From positions 1-43,150 of the forward strand of contig JABFXY010000077.1 of the NCBI GenBank assembly GCA_013361525.1: a stretch of 43,150 bases of DNA, given 5' to 3'. This document shows, piece by piece, positions 15,651 to 24,552 of this stretch. The DNA comes from Polyangiaceae bacterium (GTDB lineage Bacteria > Myxococcota_A > Polyangia > Polyangiales > Polyangiaceae). The number at the start of each line of letters is the position of its first letter. Positions within the stretch are counted from its first letter, which is position 1. A program made the position numbers and the translations under genes. The notes below the pieces were generated by a model. The model saw nothing but the letters and a program-made list of their open reading frames with translations. It was not told the DNA's origin and ran no database searches.

Positions 15651-18600
15651 TGTCTGTGTCGCCCCGCTTCGCCGAGCTCTGCGCGAAGAGCAACTTCTCC
15701 TTCCTGGAAGGGGCTGCGCACCCGGAGGAGCTCGTCGCTTACGCGCGCGAGATCGGTCTCTCCGCGGTCGGCATCGTGGATCGTGACGGCATCTACGGGC
15801 TCGTTCGCGCATACCGAGAGGTCAAGGAGCGCGGGGGCAAGCTCGTCTCGGGCGCGCAGCTCACGATCGAATACGACGGCCTCCCTCCGCCGGGCGCTCC
15901 GCATTCGTTGTTCTTGTTCGTCCGCAACCACGACGGTTATCGAAGCCTCTGCAAGCTCCTCACGGTCGCCCATCACGGGTACGAAAAGGGGACGGCTCGG
16001 CTGAGGCTCTCGTCCCTCGAGGCGACGTCGCTCGGGCTCGAGCTTGCGATCGCGACGGACGAGCCGCTCTTGAGTCGGTGGTCGCCCCCCGACACGTGGG
16101 GGCCGGCGTGGCAATCGGTGCTCTCCCTCTTCGAGGGCCGCACCCACGTCGCCGCGCATCGCTGGCTCGATGGTCTCGACGCTCGCCGCACGGAGCTCGC
16201 GGAGCGCCTCGCCCTTTCACTCGGGGTGAAGGTCTTTGCCACCGCGCGGCCTCTCTATGCCCACCCGTCGAAGAAGCCGCTCGCCGATGTCGTCCATTGC
16301 ATTCGCCACAAGACGACGCTCGACCGCGCAGGCCGCGCATTGCTCTCCAATGCCGAAGCCCGCCTGCGGACGCCCGCGCAGATGCTCGCCCTCTTCCGAG
16401 ACAAGCCCCATTGGGTCGAGCGATCCGCCGAAATCGCTGAGGGGCTCACCTTCTCCTTTTCGGAGCTTCAATATCGATTCCCTTGCGAGACCTTGTGCGA
16501 AAAAGGCGAGTCGGCGGACCAAGCGTTACGGCGCCGGACGTACGAGGGGCTTCGATCTCGTTATGGCGAGACCCTTCCGCCCTCCGTCGTCGCCCAATGC
16601 GAAAAAGAGCTGGCGCTCATCGAGCAGATCAAGGTCGCGCCCTATTTCCTCAGCGTCTGCGAGGTCGTCGATATGGCGCGGCGGCGCCGCATCCTCTGCC
16701 AGGGTCGAGGCAGCGCCGCGAACAGCGCCGTCTGTTATGCGCTCGGCGTGACGGCCGTCGACCCCGCGCGCTCGAACCTGCTCTTCGAGCGCTTCCTCTC
16801 GGCCGAGCGCGCGGAGCCGCCCGATATCGACGTCGATTTCGAGCACGAGCGGCGCGAGGAGGTCATTCAAGAGCTCTACCAAACCTATGGGCGCGATCGC
16901 GCAGCCATGGTCAGCGAGGTGATCTGCTACCGCGGAAGGAGCGCGCTTCGCGAAGTGGGGAAGGTCTTCGGCTTGTCGACCGAGCAGCTCGACCGCCTGA
17001 CGACGCTCGTCCTTCAATACGACCTTCGCGACGTGAATCAGAAGACGGTGACCGAGCTCGGGCTCGATCCGAAAGACGAGCGGCTCTTCAAAGCCATATC
17101 GATGGCGCGCCAGCTCGAAGGCACGCCCCGGCACCTCGGCATTCACGTCGGTGGGTTCGTGCTCAGCGCCGAGCCGCTCGACAACGTCGCCCCCGTCGAG
17201 CCCGCGACGATGGCCGATCGCACCGTCATCCCGTGGGACAAGGACGATCTCGATACCTTGCAGTTCTTCAAGATGGATGTCCTCGGGCTGGGGATGCTCA
17301 CCTGCGTGCGCAAGACCCTCTCGCTCCTCCACGAGCACGGGTTCGCGCCCATTGCGTCGGAGCGATTCGATCCCATCGATGCGCTCGCGCGGATCCCGGC
17401 GGAAGATTCATTCGTTTATGACGGCATTTGCCGCGCCGACACCGTCGGCGTCTTTCAAATCGAGAGCCGCGCGCAGATGTCGATGTTGCCGCGGCTCAAG
17501 CCGCAATGTTTCTACGACCTCGTCATCGAGGTCGCCATCGTGCGCCCCGGGCCCATTCAAGGCGGAATGGTGCACCCCTATCTCCGCCGCCGACAAAAGA
17601 AGGAACCGGCCGTCGCGCCCCATCCGATCTTGCATTCGATCCTCGAGCGAACGCTGGGCGTCCCGCTCTTCCAAGAGCAGGTCATGCAGATCGCGATGGT
17701 CGGCGCCGGGTATGGCCCGGGGGAGGCGGATCAGCTCCGGCGCGATATGGCCTCGTGGCGCAAAACCGGCCGTCTCGAGCGGCATCGCGATCAGCTGCTG
17801 ACGGGCTTCGCGGCGCGCGGCATCCCGAAGGAGTTCGGGGAGGCGCTGTTCAAACAGATCGAAGGCTTCGCCGAATATGGGTTCCCCGAGTCGCACGCGG
17901 CGAGCTTCGCGCTCATCGTGTATGCATCGTGCTGGTTGAAGCTGCATCACCCCGGCATCTTTGCGTGTGGTCTCTTGAACTCGCAGCCGATGGGCTTTTA
18001 CAGCCCTTCGAGCATCGTCCAGGACGCGCAACGCCACGGCGTCGTCGTTCATCCGCCGTGCATCGTCGCGAGCGGTTGGGACAACTCGCTCGAGCCTGAG
18101 GGCTCGTCGGCCGACGGGCTCGCGCTTCGGCTCGGCTTTCGCCAAATCTCGGGCATCGGTGAGGATGCTGCGCTGCGGATCGAAAAGGCGCGCGAAACGG
18201 AGCCCTTTCAGAGCGTCGGGGACCTCGCCAGGCGCGCCGACTTGAAGACGAACGAGCTCGAAGCGCTCGCGCAAGCCGGCGCGCTCGAGACGCTCGAGCC
18301 CGGCCGGCGCAATGCGATGTGGCGCGCCCACGCGCCGAGGCTCGACGGCCTCTTTTCGAAAGAAGATCTCGAGCGGAGCGCGCGGCCTCCGCAATTGCCC
18401 GCGCTCGGTCGAATGGAGCAGATGCTCCTCGATTATGGGCGGCTCGGTCTGTCGGTCGGCGACCACCCGATGCAGCACGTTCGCTCTCATCTCGATCGAC
18501 TGGCTGCGAGCAGCCGCGATCGCATCCTTCGAGCAGCCGACCTCGTGGATCGAAAAGATCGCACGATGGTCCGAGTCGCTGGGCTCGTCGTCGGGCGTCA

Positions 18601-18868
18601 GCGCCCACAAACGGCGAGCGGTGTCACCTTCATTTCGATCGAAGACGAGACGGGCGTCGTGAACCTCGTGGTGACGGTCCCAGTCTTCGAGAAGTACCGG
18701 CACGCGCTCCTCTACTCAAAAATGATCCTCGTCACGGGGCAGGTCGAAAAAGAGGAGACGGTCGTCCACGTGCTCGTCCGCGGCGTCGAAAGGCTCGAAT
18801 TGAAGCAGCGCCGAGGATTGGAAGAGCGGGTGATGGAGCTGTCGGCGAGGTCACGAGACTTCCACTAA
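15650..18868 (+). CDS. dnaE2: Error-prone DNA polymerase III alpha subunit DnaE2
   Basis: C-family polymerase that extends across lesions with ImuA and ImuB during the SOS response. The N-terminal PHP domain starts at once (FAELCAKSNFSFLEGAAHPEEL, residues 7-28). The palm shows PPDIDVDF with catalytic aspartates at 394 and 396; the third is in FKMDVLGL near residue 544. PVEPATMADR and the Gly-rich HLGIHVGGFVLS segment are typical. The C terminus contains the helix-hairpin-helix motif FRQISGIGEDAA and an OB fold (about 970-1060) reading TFISIEDETGVVNLVV. Length 1072 aa is normal for DnaE2. The start is GTG at 15650 or GTG at 15656; homologues begin only a few residues before the PHP motif, so upstream extension is unlikely. 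No ribosome-binding site is present because a LexA-like box occupies that position. Confidence 0.95.
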   Translation: MSVSPRFAELCAKSNFSFLEGAAHPEELVAYAREIGLSAVGIVDRDGIYGLVRAYREVKERGGKLVSGAQLTIEYDGLPPPGAPHSLFLFVRNHDGYRSLCKLLTVAHHGYEKGTARLRLSSLEATSLGLELAIATDEPLLSRWSPPDTWGPAWQSVLSLFEGRTHVAAHRWLDGLDARRTELAERLALSLGVKVFATARPLYAHPSKKPLADVVHCIRHKTTLDRAGRALLSNAEARLRTPAQMLALFRDKPHWVERSAEIAEGLTFSFSELQYRFPCETLCEKGESADQALRRRTYEGLRSRYGETLPPSVVAQCEKELALIEQIKVAPYFLSVCEVVDMARRRRILCQGRGSAANSAVCYALGVTAVDPARSNLLFERFLSAERAEPPDIDVDFEHERREEVIQELYQTYGRDRAAMVSEVICYRGRSALREVGKVFGLSTEQLDRLTTLVLQYDLRDVNQKTVTELGLDPKDERLFKAISMARQLEGTPRHLGIHVGGFVLSAEPLDNVAPVEPATMADRTVIPWDKDDLDTLQFFKMDVLGLGMLTCVRKTLSLLHEHGFAPIASERFDPIDALARIPAEDSFVYDGICRADTVGVFQIESRAQMSMLPRLKPQCFYDLVIEVAIVRPGPIQGGMVHPYLRRRQKKEPAVAPHPILHSILERTLGVPLFQEQVMQIAMVGAGYGPGEADQLRRDMASWRKTGRLERHRDQLLTGFAARGIPKEFGEALFKQIEGFAEYGFPESHAASFALIVYASCWLKLHHPGIFACGLLNSQPMGFYSPSSIVQDAQRHGVVVHPPCIVASGWDNSLEPEGSSADGLALRLGFRQISGIGEDAALRIEKARETEPFQSVGDLARRADLKTNELEALAQAGALETLEPGRRNAMWRAHAPRLDGLFSKEDLERSARPPQLPALGRMEQMLLDYGRLGLSVGDHPMQHVRSHLDRLAASSRDRILRAADLVDRKDRTMVRVAGLVVGRQRPQTASGVTFISIEDETGVVNLVVTVPVFEKYRHALLYSKMILVTGQVEKEETVVHVLVRGVERLELKQRRGLEERVMELSARSRDFH

Positions 18869-18938
18869 TCAGTTTCGATTCCAACGATCGTACGACGACG
18901 CGGGGAGACCTTCCGAAAAGCGGCCGTAAGAGGGCGCC

Positions 18939-20015
18939 ATGAACCGCGTTTTCGCCATTTCCTCCGTCGCGTGTCTTCTCGCGGCCCTTTCGGGCTGTGG
19001 CAACAAGTCCGACTCGGCCTCCTCGGGATCCGCGTCGGCCGACTCGAGCGCGAAGTCGAGCTCGTCGGGATCGTCCGCGGCCGGCGCCGCCGAGCTGCCG
19101 AAAGACGTCGACGCGACCGTCGTCGCGGAGTTGAAGAAGCTCGGGCCCTGCGTGCGTGAAGAGGGCTACCGCAAAGACGGCTGCGCCGCCGCCGAGGGGT
19201 GGGACAAGTTCGTCGAGAAGTTCATCGAGGAAGACGACCTCAACCTGACCAAGCAGAAGAAGCTCGCGAAGGCCTGCTTCTCCCTCGTCGCCGACGCCAA
19301 CGACAACATCCGCGAGGCCGCGTACGAGTGCCTCTCGACCTACGACGACGGCGTCGAAGACAAGAAGGCCGTCATCTCGGTCATCCTCTCCAAGATCGAG
19401 GGAGAGACCTCCGACGCGATCCGCAGCTCGATGTTGAGCGCGCTCGACGATATGGACCCGCCGAAGAACGGCGGCTCCGATCAGGTGCTCGCGCTCGCGA
19501 AGAAGCTCGAGCCGCGCGACGACGCGAGCTTCACCGTCGGACGCCTCGTCCAGGTTCTGACGCCGGAGTCGAAGGACAGCGAGCCGACGGCCGAAGCCTT
19601 CGCCTTTGCAGTCGAGCAGCTCGGAAAGCAAAAGCAGACGTCGCAATCCGCGGACCTCTTGGCGGCCGCCAAGTCCAAGGGGGCAGATGCATGCAAAGCG
19701 CTCATCGGCCTCGTCGAGACGAAGAAGGGCTCGTGGGCGTACGGCATGAATGCGATGGCGAACATCGAAGGTGGATGCAAGGAGAACAACGACAAGGTCG
19801 TTGACGTCGTCGTCGCGAAGGCCGCCGAACCGGACGGCTACGACAAAGGTTTCCGCACGTCGGACGCCCTCTACCTCGGTCGCCTCGTCGACAAAGCTGG
19901 GTTTTCTGCCGAGCAGAAGGGCAAGCTCCAGAAGGCCATCGAACCGGTCCTGAAGAACGCGAAGGACGACGGTATCAAGAAGACGTACCAGTCGCTCCTC
20001 GACCAGCTGAAGTAA
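18939..20015 (+). CDS. Lipoprotein with HEAT-like helical repeats
   Basis: Signal peptide with lipobox LSGC (Cys20), then a Ser/Ala-rich linker to about residue 50. The mature domain is strongly helical and Lys/Asp/Glu-rich, with units that look like HEAT repeats (KLAKACFSLVADANDNIREAAYECLSTYDD; VISVILSKIEGETSDAIRSSMLSALDDM). Four cysteines in the mature part could form disulfides. No enzyme motif is visible, so a binding or scaffold role outside the inner membrane is inferred. The ATG has an AGAGGG ribosome-binding sequence 6 bases upstream. A perfect 14-bp hairpin begins 20 bp after the stop. Two further lipoprotein genes follow in the same orientation. Confidence 0.8.
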   Translation: MNRVFAISSVACLLAALSGCGNKSDSASSGSASADSSAKSSSSGSSAAGAAELPKDVDATVVAELKKLGPCVREEGYRKDGCAAAEGWDKFVEKFIEEDDLNLTKQKKLAKACFSLVADANDNIREAAYECLSTYDDGVEDKKAVISVILSKIEGETSDAIRSSMLSALDDMDPPKNGGSDQVLALAKKLEPRDDASFTVGRLVQVLTPESKDSEPTAEAFAFAVEQLGKQKQTSQSADLLAAAKSKGADACKALIGLVETKKGSWAYGMNAMANIEGGCKENNDKVVDVVVAKAAEPDGYDKGFRTSDALYLGRLVDKAGFSAEQKGKLQKAIEPVLKNAKDDGIKKTYQSLLDQLK

Positions 20016-20035
20016 GCGCGATCGGCCATTGCGCA

Positions 20036-20072
20036 CTTCTGCACGGGCCGGCATGCTCGGCCCGTGCAGAAG
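20036..20072 (+). promoter_or_regulatory. 14-bp hairpin spanning the start codon of the next gene
   Basis: CTTCTGCACGGGCC (20036-20049) and GGCCCGTGCAGAAG (20059-20072) are perfect inverted copies around a 9-nt loop. The right arm contains the GTG start (20064) of the copper-monooxygenase-like gene. It may end transcription of the upstream gene, or hide the start codon in the mRNA. Confidence 0.6.
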
Positions 20073-21242
20073 CTTCGTTTCACCCTCTGTTCCGTCTTCT
20101 TGCTCTCCGGAGTCGTCTCCTGCGGCGACGACTCGGATCCCATCGAGGATCCGAAGACCGAGTCGTGCGAGGTGGCGGACATCGACGCCTGTCGCATCGA
20201 TCAAAAAGGCTGCGCCCTCTCGAACGGCGAGGCCGCTTGTGTCGAGTGCACGAGTGGCATGTACGCGAACGAAGAAGGCAGTTGCGCGGGGATCGGTGGC
20301 GAGCCGCTCGCGCACGACTTCGCCGAGTTCACGACGCAGCCGGGTGAAGAGGTGCTCGGACTTTGTCAGAGCTGGACGCTCGACAACGATACCGAGCTCT
20401 GGGTCAATGCGGTGGAGCTCGAGCAAAACGAGATGAGCCACCATTCGAATTGGACCTTCGTCCCCGAGGACCATTTCGATGGGCCGGACGGTGTCTGGGA
20501 CTGCGACGAGCGCAATTACGATCAGCTGAGCGCGGCGGTCGCCGGCGGCGTCCTCTATGCGCAATCGACGCAGGCGCTCCGTGAGGTGCAGAAGTTCCCC
20601 GACGGCGCGGCGGTTCGAATTCCGCCGCGGTCGCGCATCATCGGCGACGTCCATTTGCTCAACGTCGGAAGCGAGCCGGTGACCGGCAATGTGAAGATGA
20701 CGATCTTCACGATCCCGACCGACGACGTGAAGGTGAAGCTCGCGCCGTTTCACATGACATACGACGGTCTCGCCATTCCGCCGCTCGCGACGTCGCGCTT
20801 CGAAGGGACCTGCGAGCTCGCAACCAAGTTCGAGCAGTCGGCGGGCGAGCCGATCGGGATGAAGCTCTATTACGGGCTACCGCACACGCACAAGCTCGGG
20901 ACGCGCTTCTTCCTGCAAGCGGTGGGCGGCGCGCGGGACGGCGAATATCTCCTCGACGTCCACGGTTTCAATGGTGAGGCGCGCGGGCGCTATTACGACC
21001 CGCCGGTCGATCTCGCCGGCATTACGTCGCTTCGCTTCGGATGCGAATTCCAGAATCCGCGGGACGAGACGGTGCACTGGGGCTTCGGCGATCAAGAGAT
21101 GTGCGAGATGCTCGGCTTCATCGAGTCGCCGGTCGCGTTCGAGAGCCGCGTCGACGAAGCGGCCGCCGACGGTACCGACGGCGACGTGCAGGTGTTCACG
21201 TCACCGTGCTCGACGATCATGATCCCTTGGGCAGAGAAATAA
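20064..21242 (+). CDS. Copper type II monooxygenase-like (PHM/DBH fold) lipoprotein
   Basis: Predicted surface lipoprotein (lipobox VVSC, Cys20) with a short Cys-rich segment (35-75), then a two-lobed domain resembling ascorbate-dependent copper hydroxylases such as peptidylglycine alpha-hydroxylating monooxygenase (PHM) and dopamine beta-hydroxylase (DBH). The expected copper ligands can be placed: His126-His127 (MSHHSNW) and His197 (GDVHLLN) for one site, His274 and His276 (LPHTHKLG) plus Met346 (GDQEMCEM) for the other. In the family this set binds two coppers and hydroxylates a C-H bond. The substrate is unknown. The start is GTG at 20064; an ATG at 20053 is out of frame. It sits in a same-strand run with lipoproteins on both sides. 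Fold assignment rests on motif spacing only. Confidence 0.72.
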   Translation: MQKLRFTLCSVFLLSGVVSCGDDSDPIEDPKTESCEVADIDACRIDQKGCALSNGEAACVECTSGMYANEEGSCAGIGGEPLAHDFAEFTTQPGEEVLGLCQSWTLDNDTELWVNAVELEQNEMSHHSNWTFVPEDHFDGPDGVWDCDERNYDQLSAAVAGGVLYAQSTQALREVQKFPDGAAVRIPPRSRIIGDVHLLNVGSEPVTGNVKMTIFTIPTDDVKVKLAPFHMTYDGLAIPPLATSRFEGTCELATKFEQSAGEPIGMKLYYGLPHTHKLGTRFFLQAVGGARDGEYLLDVHGFNGEARGRYYDPPVDLAGITSLRFGCEFQNPRDETVHWGFGDQEMCEMLGFIESPVAFESRVDEAAADGTDGDVQVFTSPCSTIMIPWAEK

Positions 21243-21268
21243 CCGGGCCCCAGCGAGCGATCATTTCC

Positions 21269-22246
21269 ATGCGACGTTGGTCACTCTTCGTACTCTTCGC
21301 GGGGCTCTCTGCTTGCAGCGATGCGGCCGGCGACGAAACCTCGGACGGTCTGTCGACCGGTGGTGCCGGGGGTGGCCTCGGCGGCGGAACGTCGAGCAGC
21401 GGCGGCTCGAGTGACGGTGGAGAATCGAGCGGCGGGGGATCCGCGCAGGGCGGCGAAGCCATGGGCGGCGCCGGCGGGCAATCGCCGGTATGCCCGCCCC
21501 AATTCTCCGAGGGCGCGAGCCATTGCAGCGTCAGCCCCGATTGGGCCGAGTGCGAATACAACGACACGACGATCCAGGACCGGAAGGTGCTGTGGCAGAC
21601 GCCGGTCGGCGATCCGCCGCCCAATGGCTGGCCTGCCGTCGTCATCTTCCAAGGGACGAATGCGTCACCCGATCTGACCCGAGCCGGCGGGCCCGATATG
21701 CCCTACGGCGGCTTTCATCAGGTGCGCCTTCAGGCGATGTTGCTCGACAACGGCTTTGCCGTGATTGCACCCGAGGCGCTCGGCGGCGTCGCGTGGCAGA
21801 CGAACTTCCCCGTGATTTGGGAGGCGACGTCGGACCACGCCCTGATCCTCGCGCTCCTCGCCGCATTCGAGGGCGAATCGACGTTCGGGCCCATCGACAC
21901 GTCGCGGCTGTTTGCGACGGGGATCTCCAGCGGGGGCTACGTGACGAGCCGGATGGCCGTCTCGTACCCCGGGAAATTCCGCGCGCTCGCCATTCAATCG
22001 GGGTCGTACGCGACCTGCTCCAACGCGGCTTGCATCGTTCCCGACCCGCTCCCGGACGATCACCCTCCGACGCTATTTCTGCACGGGAGCGCGGATTTTA
22101 CCGTCCCGTTGAGTACGGCCGAGGCCTACCACGAGCAGCTCGTCTCTCAGGGAATCGAGAGCGAGCTCATCGTCCAGGACGGGGTCGGCCACGCGTGGCT
22201 CGACGTCGCGCCCGAAGAGATCGGGTGCTGGTTTCTGACGCACTGA
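21269..22246 (+). CDS. Alpha/beta hydrolase lipoprotein (PHB depolymerase-like)
   Basis: Secreted lipid-anchored esterase. MRRWSLFVLFAGLSAC gives the lipobox (Cys16), followed by a Gly/Ser linker to residue 70. The catalytic triad is visible: nucleophile Ser220 in GISSG, Asp276 in HGSAD and His308 in GHAW. The overall layout resembles the feruloyl-esterase/poly(3-hydroxybutyrate) depolymerase (LpqC) group. Cysteines at 250, 255 and 320 may form disulfides. The ATG at 21269 starts the signal peptide; an in-frame upstream start at 21041 would overlap the preceding gene and is rejected. It lies 26 bp after the copper-monooxygenase-like gene, probably in the same transcript. It converges with the gene at 22259, with only 12 bp between them. 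Confidence 0.85.
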   Translation: MRRWSLFVLFAGLSACSDAAGDETSDGLSTGGAGGGLGGGTSSSGGSSDGGESSGGGSAQGGEAMGGAGGQSPVCPPQFSEGASHCSVSPDWAECEYNDTTIQDRKVLWQTPVGDPPPNGWPAVVIFQGTNASPDLTRAGGPDMPYGGFHQVRLQAMLLDNGFAVIAPEALGGVAWQTNFPVIWEATSDHALILALLAAFEGESTFGPIDTSRLFATGISSGGYVTSRMAVSYPGKFRALAIQSGSYATCSNAACIVPDPLPDDHPPTLFLHGSADFTVPLSTAEAYHEQLVSQGIESELIVQDGVGHAWLDVAPEEIGCWFLTH

Positions 22247-22258
22247 TGTCTCGGTGCC

Positions 22259-23536
22259 TCAGCCCTCGTCTTCGATCACTTCGCTCGGGTGGAGCGTCAG
22301 CGTCGGGACCCAATCGTCGAGGCCGAGGGGGGCGAACACGCCGCGCCCGTCGGCGTTCAGCGGCGCGAGCTTCTTCAGGAGATCGTCGCGCTTCAGGTAC
22401 AGCTCTTCGCGCTTGCCGTTCTCGTTCTCGAGCTTGAGGCTCAGCTCCTGCTGGCTCGGGCTGCGCGCCGCGATCTCCTCCACGATGGGGGAAAACGCGC
22501 GGATCAGGCGCCCGACGACGTGCATCGCGAGGCGGTTTTTGTAGACGTCTTTGCCCTCGATCTCGACGCGCACGACCGCCTCCCGCTCGTTGTAGAGCTC
22601 GGTGAGGCTCGTGCGGATCGTCTGCGCGAGCTGGTCGACCTTGGCCAGATCCTGGCCGTCGAGCGCGGGCGAAAGCGCTTTTCCGTTCGGGTCGTCGAGC
22701 CGCTCCACCTCGCCGCTGATCGATTTGTCCGACTTCGTGATGCGAAAGACGTACGCGTCCTTCTGATCCACGCGCTTGCGAAGGGCGATCTCCGAGCCGC
22801 GATCGTGCACGTCCGCGCGGCTGATCACGTACTCGTCGAGGTGCACGGTCTCCGGGGTGACGACGCCTTTGAAGAAGCTCTTTTTGACGCCGACCATCAG
22901 GTCGACGCCCGTCGTGAGATCCGCAACCTTCCGCGGCGTGCCCCACAACGCGCTGTTCGCCGTCGACAACAGGAAGCTCGTCACGATGTCGCCCATGTTC
23001 CGGAAGACGACGCCGACCTCGTACCGCGCGGTGTCCTTGTCCTTGCCTTCGAGGAGCTTCAGCGACGTGCGCGAGCTGAGGATCGGCAGGACCGCGGTGC
23101 GGAAGAACAGGTCCAGGGCGCTGCGCGTGTCGCCGGCGCGCCGATCGTTTTCAGCGAGGAGCTGGCTGCCCTCCCGCTCGGTCGTGTCCTTTTCCTGCTG
23201 GCGCTGGTCGTTTGCGATCCGCGCCGAGTAGTCCTTGATCTTCCGCACGTAGTCCAACGCCGCCGGGTGGACGTCGTCGGACTGCGTCCCACGCGGGCCT
23301 GTCCCCGCCGATGGGAGCACCTGTCCCATGAAGGCGATGACCTGGTTGTGCAGACCCTGGACCGCATCGAGGCCTCGAATACGCTCCTGGCTTATCGAGG
23401 CGAGGTCCTTGGCCTGCTGCTGCGCTTCGGCGTCGAGCTGTACGACGCGCGTCGCCGAGGTCATGAACGCGCCCAGCGTCTGCAGGAAGTCGAACTCGTA
23501 GGGGAACGGCGTCGAAACGCCGTAGAGATACCGCAT
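22259..23536 (-). CDS. Hypothetical coiled-coil protein
   Basis: A 425-aa protein that I do not recognise. It starts MRYLYGVSTPFPYEFDFLQT, then has a charged, Gln-rich helical stretch (about 40-150, AEAQQQAKDLASISQERIRGL and ANDQRQQEKDTTEREG) likely to form a coiled coil. A mixed alpha/beta middle and a Glu/Lys-rich C terminus follow. There is no signal peptide or membrane helix, so it is probably cytoplasmic. The ATG at 23536 is preferred because an ATG at 23614 would overlap the divergent FHA-GGDEF gene; no ribosome-binding site decides it. The 71-bp divergent gap may carry promoters for both, hinting at a shared role with cyclic-di-GMP signalling. That link is speculative. Confidence 0.7.
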   Translation of the reverse strand: MRYLYGVSTPFPYEFDFLQTLGAFMTSATRVVQLDAEAQQQAKDLASISQERIRGLDAVQGLHNQVIAFMGQVLPSAGTGPRGTQSDDVHPAALDYVRKIKDYSARIANDQRQQEKDTTEREGSQLLAENDRRAGDTRSALDLFFRTAVLPILSSRTSLKLLEGKDKDTARYEVGVVFRNMGDIVTSFLLSTANSALWGTPRKVADLTTGVDLMVGVKKSFFKGVVTPETVHLDEYVISRADVHDRGSEIALRKRVDQKDAYVFRITKSDKSISGEVERLDDPNGKALSPALDGQDLAKVDQLAQTIRTSLTELYNEREAVVRVEIEGKDVYKNRLAMHVVGRLIRAFSPIVEEIAARSPSQQELSLKLENENGKREELYLKRDDLLKKLAPLNADGRGVFAPLGLDDWVPTLTLHPSEVIEDEG

Positions 23537-23607
23537 CGGGGAACCGACCGGAGGGTAACCGAGGAACGAGAGCGGCGAGAAGTTTCGCGGTAGACTGGTG
23601 GCCTCCG

Positions 23608-24522
23608 ATGGCAAACAAGTTTGGCCCGCCGGATACCTCTCCGCTCTCGCAGAAGACGAACGTGGTGGACGTCGACCCGGCCGCCATGAAGCGCGTCGGG
23701 ATGTTCACCGTGCAGAGCGGTATCGATGCCGGCAAGGTCATCAGCATTCCGAAGGGTGCGATCGTCACGCTCGGTCGCTCGCCCGATTGCACGGTACCGT
23801 TCGACGACGCGAGCCTCTCGCGCGAGCACGCGCACGTGGTTCGAATCGGGACCGAATACGTCATCAAAGACAAGGACTCGACGAACGGCACCTTCGTCAA
23901 CGATTCGCGCACGCAAGGCGCGGTGAGCCTGCGTGACGGCGACCGCATTCAGCTCGGTCTCCACACGCTGCTTCGATTCACCCTGGTGACCGAGCAAGAG
24001 GAGACGTCGCTCCGGCGCGTCTACGAGGCCGCGATCAAAGACGGCCTCACCGGGGTCTTCAATCGCAAATACCTCGAAGAGCGGATCATGACGGAGCTCG
24101 CGTATTGCGCCCGCCACGGCACACCGCTCTCCATCGTGATCTTCGACGTCGATTTCTTCAAAAAGGTGAACGACACGTACGGGCACCTCGCGGGCGACAA
24201 CGTGCTTCGCGTCGTCGCCGGTCTTTTGCAGCAAAGCATTCGCGTCGAGGACGTCGTTGCACGCTATGGGGGTGAAGAGTTCGTCCTCCTTCTTCGCGGC
24301 ACGCCGGCATCGGAGGCGGTGCAGGTCGCCGACCGTCTCCGATCGATGGTGCAATCGACCAACATCAACGTCGGCGCCGCGACCATTTCGGTGACCTCCA
24401 GCGCCGGCGTCGCCTGCACGTCGGAGCTGGCGCTACCGGAGCGCGCGGCCCTCCTCGGGACGGCTGACGGTCGCCTCTATCGTGCAAAAGAGCAGGGACG
24501 AAATCGCGTGATCGGCCCCTGA
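23608..24522 (+). CDS. FHA domain-diguanylate cyclase
   Basis: Cytoplasmic signalling protein joining a phosphothreonine-binding forkhead-associated (FHA) domain to a GGDEF cyclase that makes cyclic di-GMP. The FHA part (about 30-125) has the key GR (56-57), SREH (71-74) and STNGT (91-95) motifs. The cyclase part starts with DGLTGVFNRKYLEE and contains FDVDFFKKVNDTYGH and an intact RYGGEEF active site (219-225). An RxxD inhibitory site (Arg212-Asp215) lies five residues before GGEEF, so product inhibition is expected. There is no membrane segment. The FHA domain implies control by Ser/Thr kinases such as those encoded elsewhere in the window. The gene is followed after 30 bp by the MpaB-type oxygenase gene. 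Confidence 0.92.
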   Translation: MANKFGPPDTSPLSQKTNVVDVDPAAMKRVGMFTVQSGIDAGKVISIPKGAIVTLGRSPDCTVPFDDASLSREHAHVVRIGTEYVIKDKDSTNGTFVNDSRTQGAVSLRDGDRIQLGLHTLLRFTLVTEQEETSLRRVYEAAIKDGLTGVFNRKYLEERIMTELAYCARHGTPLSIVIFDVDFFKKVNDTYGHLAGDNVLRVVAGLLQQSIRVEDVVARYGGEEFVLLLRGTPASEAVQVADRLRSMVQSTNINVGAATISVTSSAGVACTSELALPERAALLGTADGRLYRAKEQGRNRVIGP

Positions 24523-24552
24523 CGGCTCCCGCGCGGAAAGGGCTCGGAGGCG

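Noticed and set aside
15288..15812. Minus-strand open frame across the imuA-dnaE2 gap
   Set aside because: It is Arg/Ala-rich, built from the direct repeats and hairpins, and overlaps the dnaE2 start.
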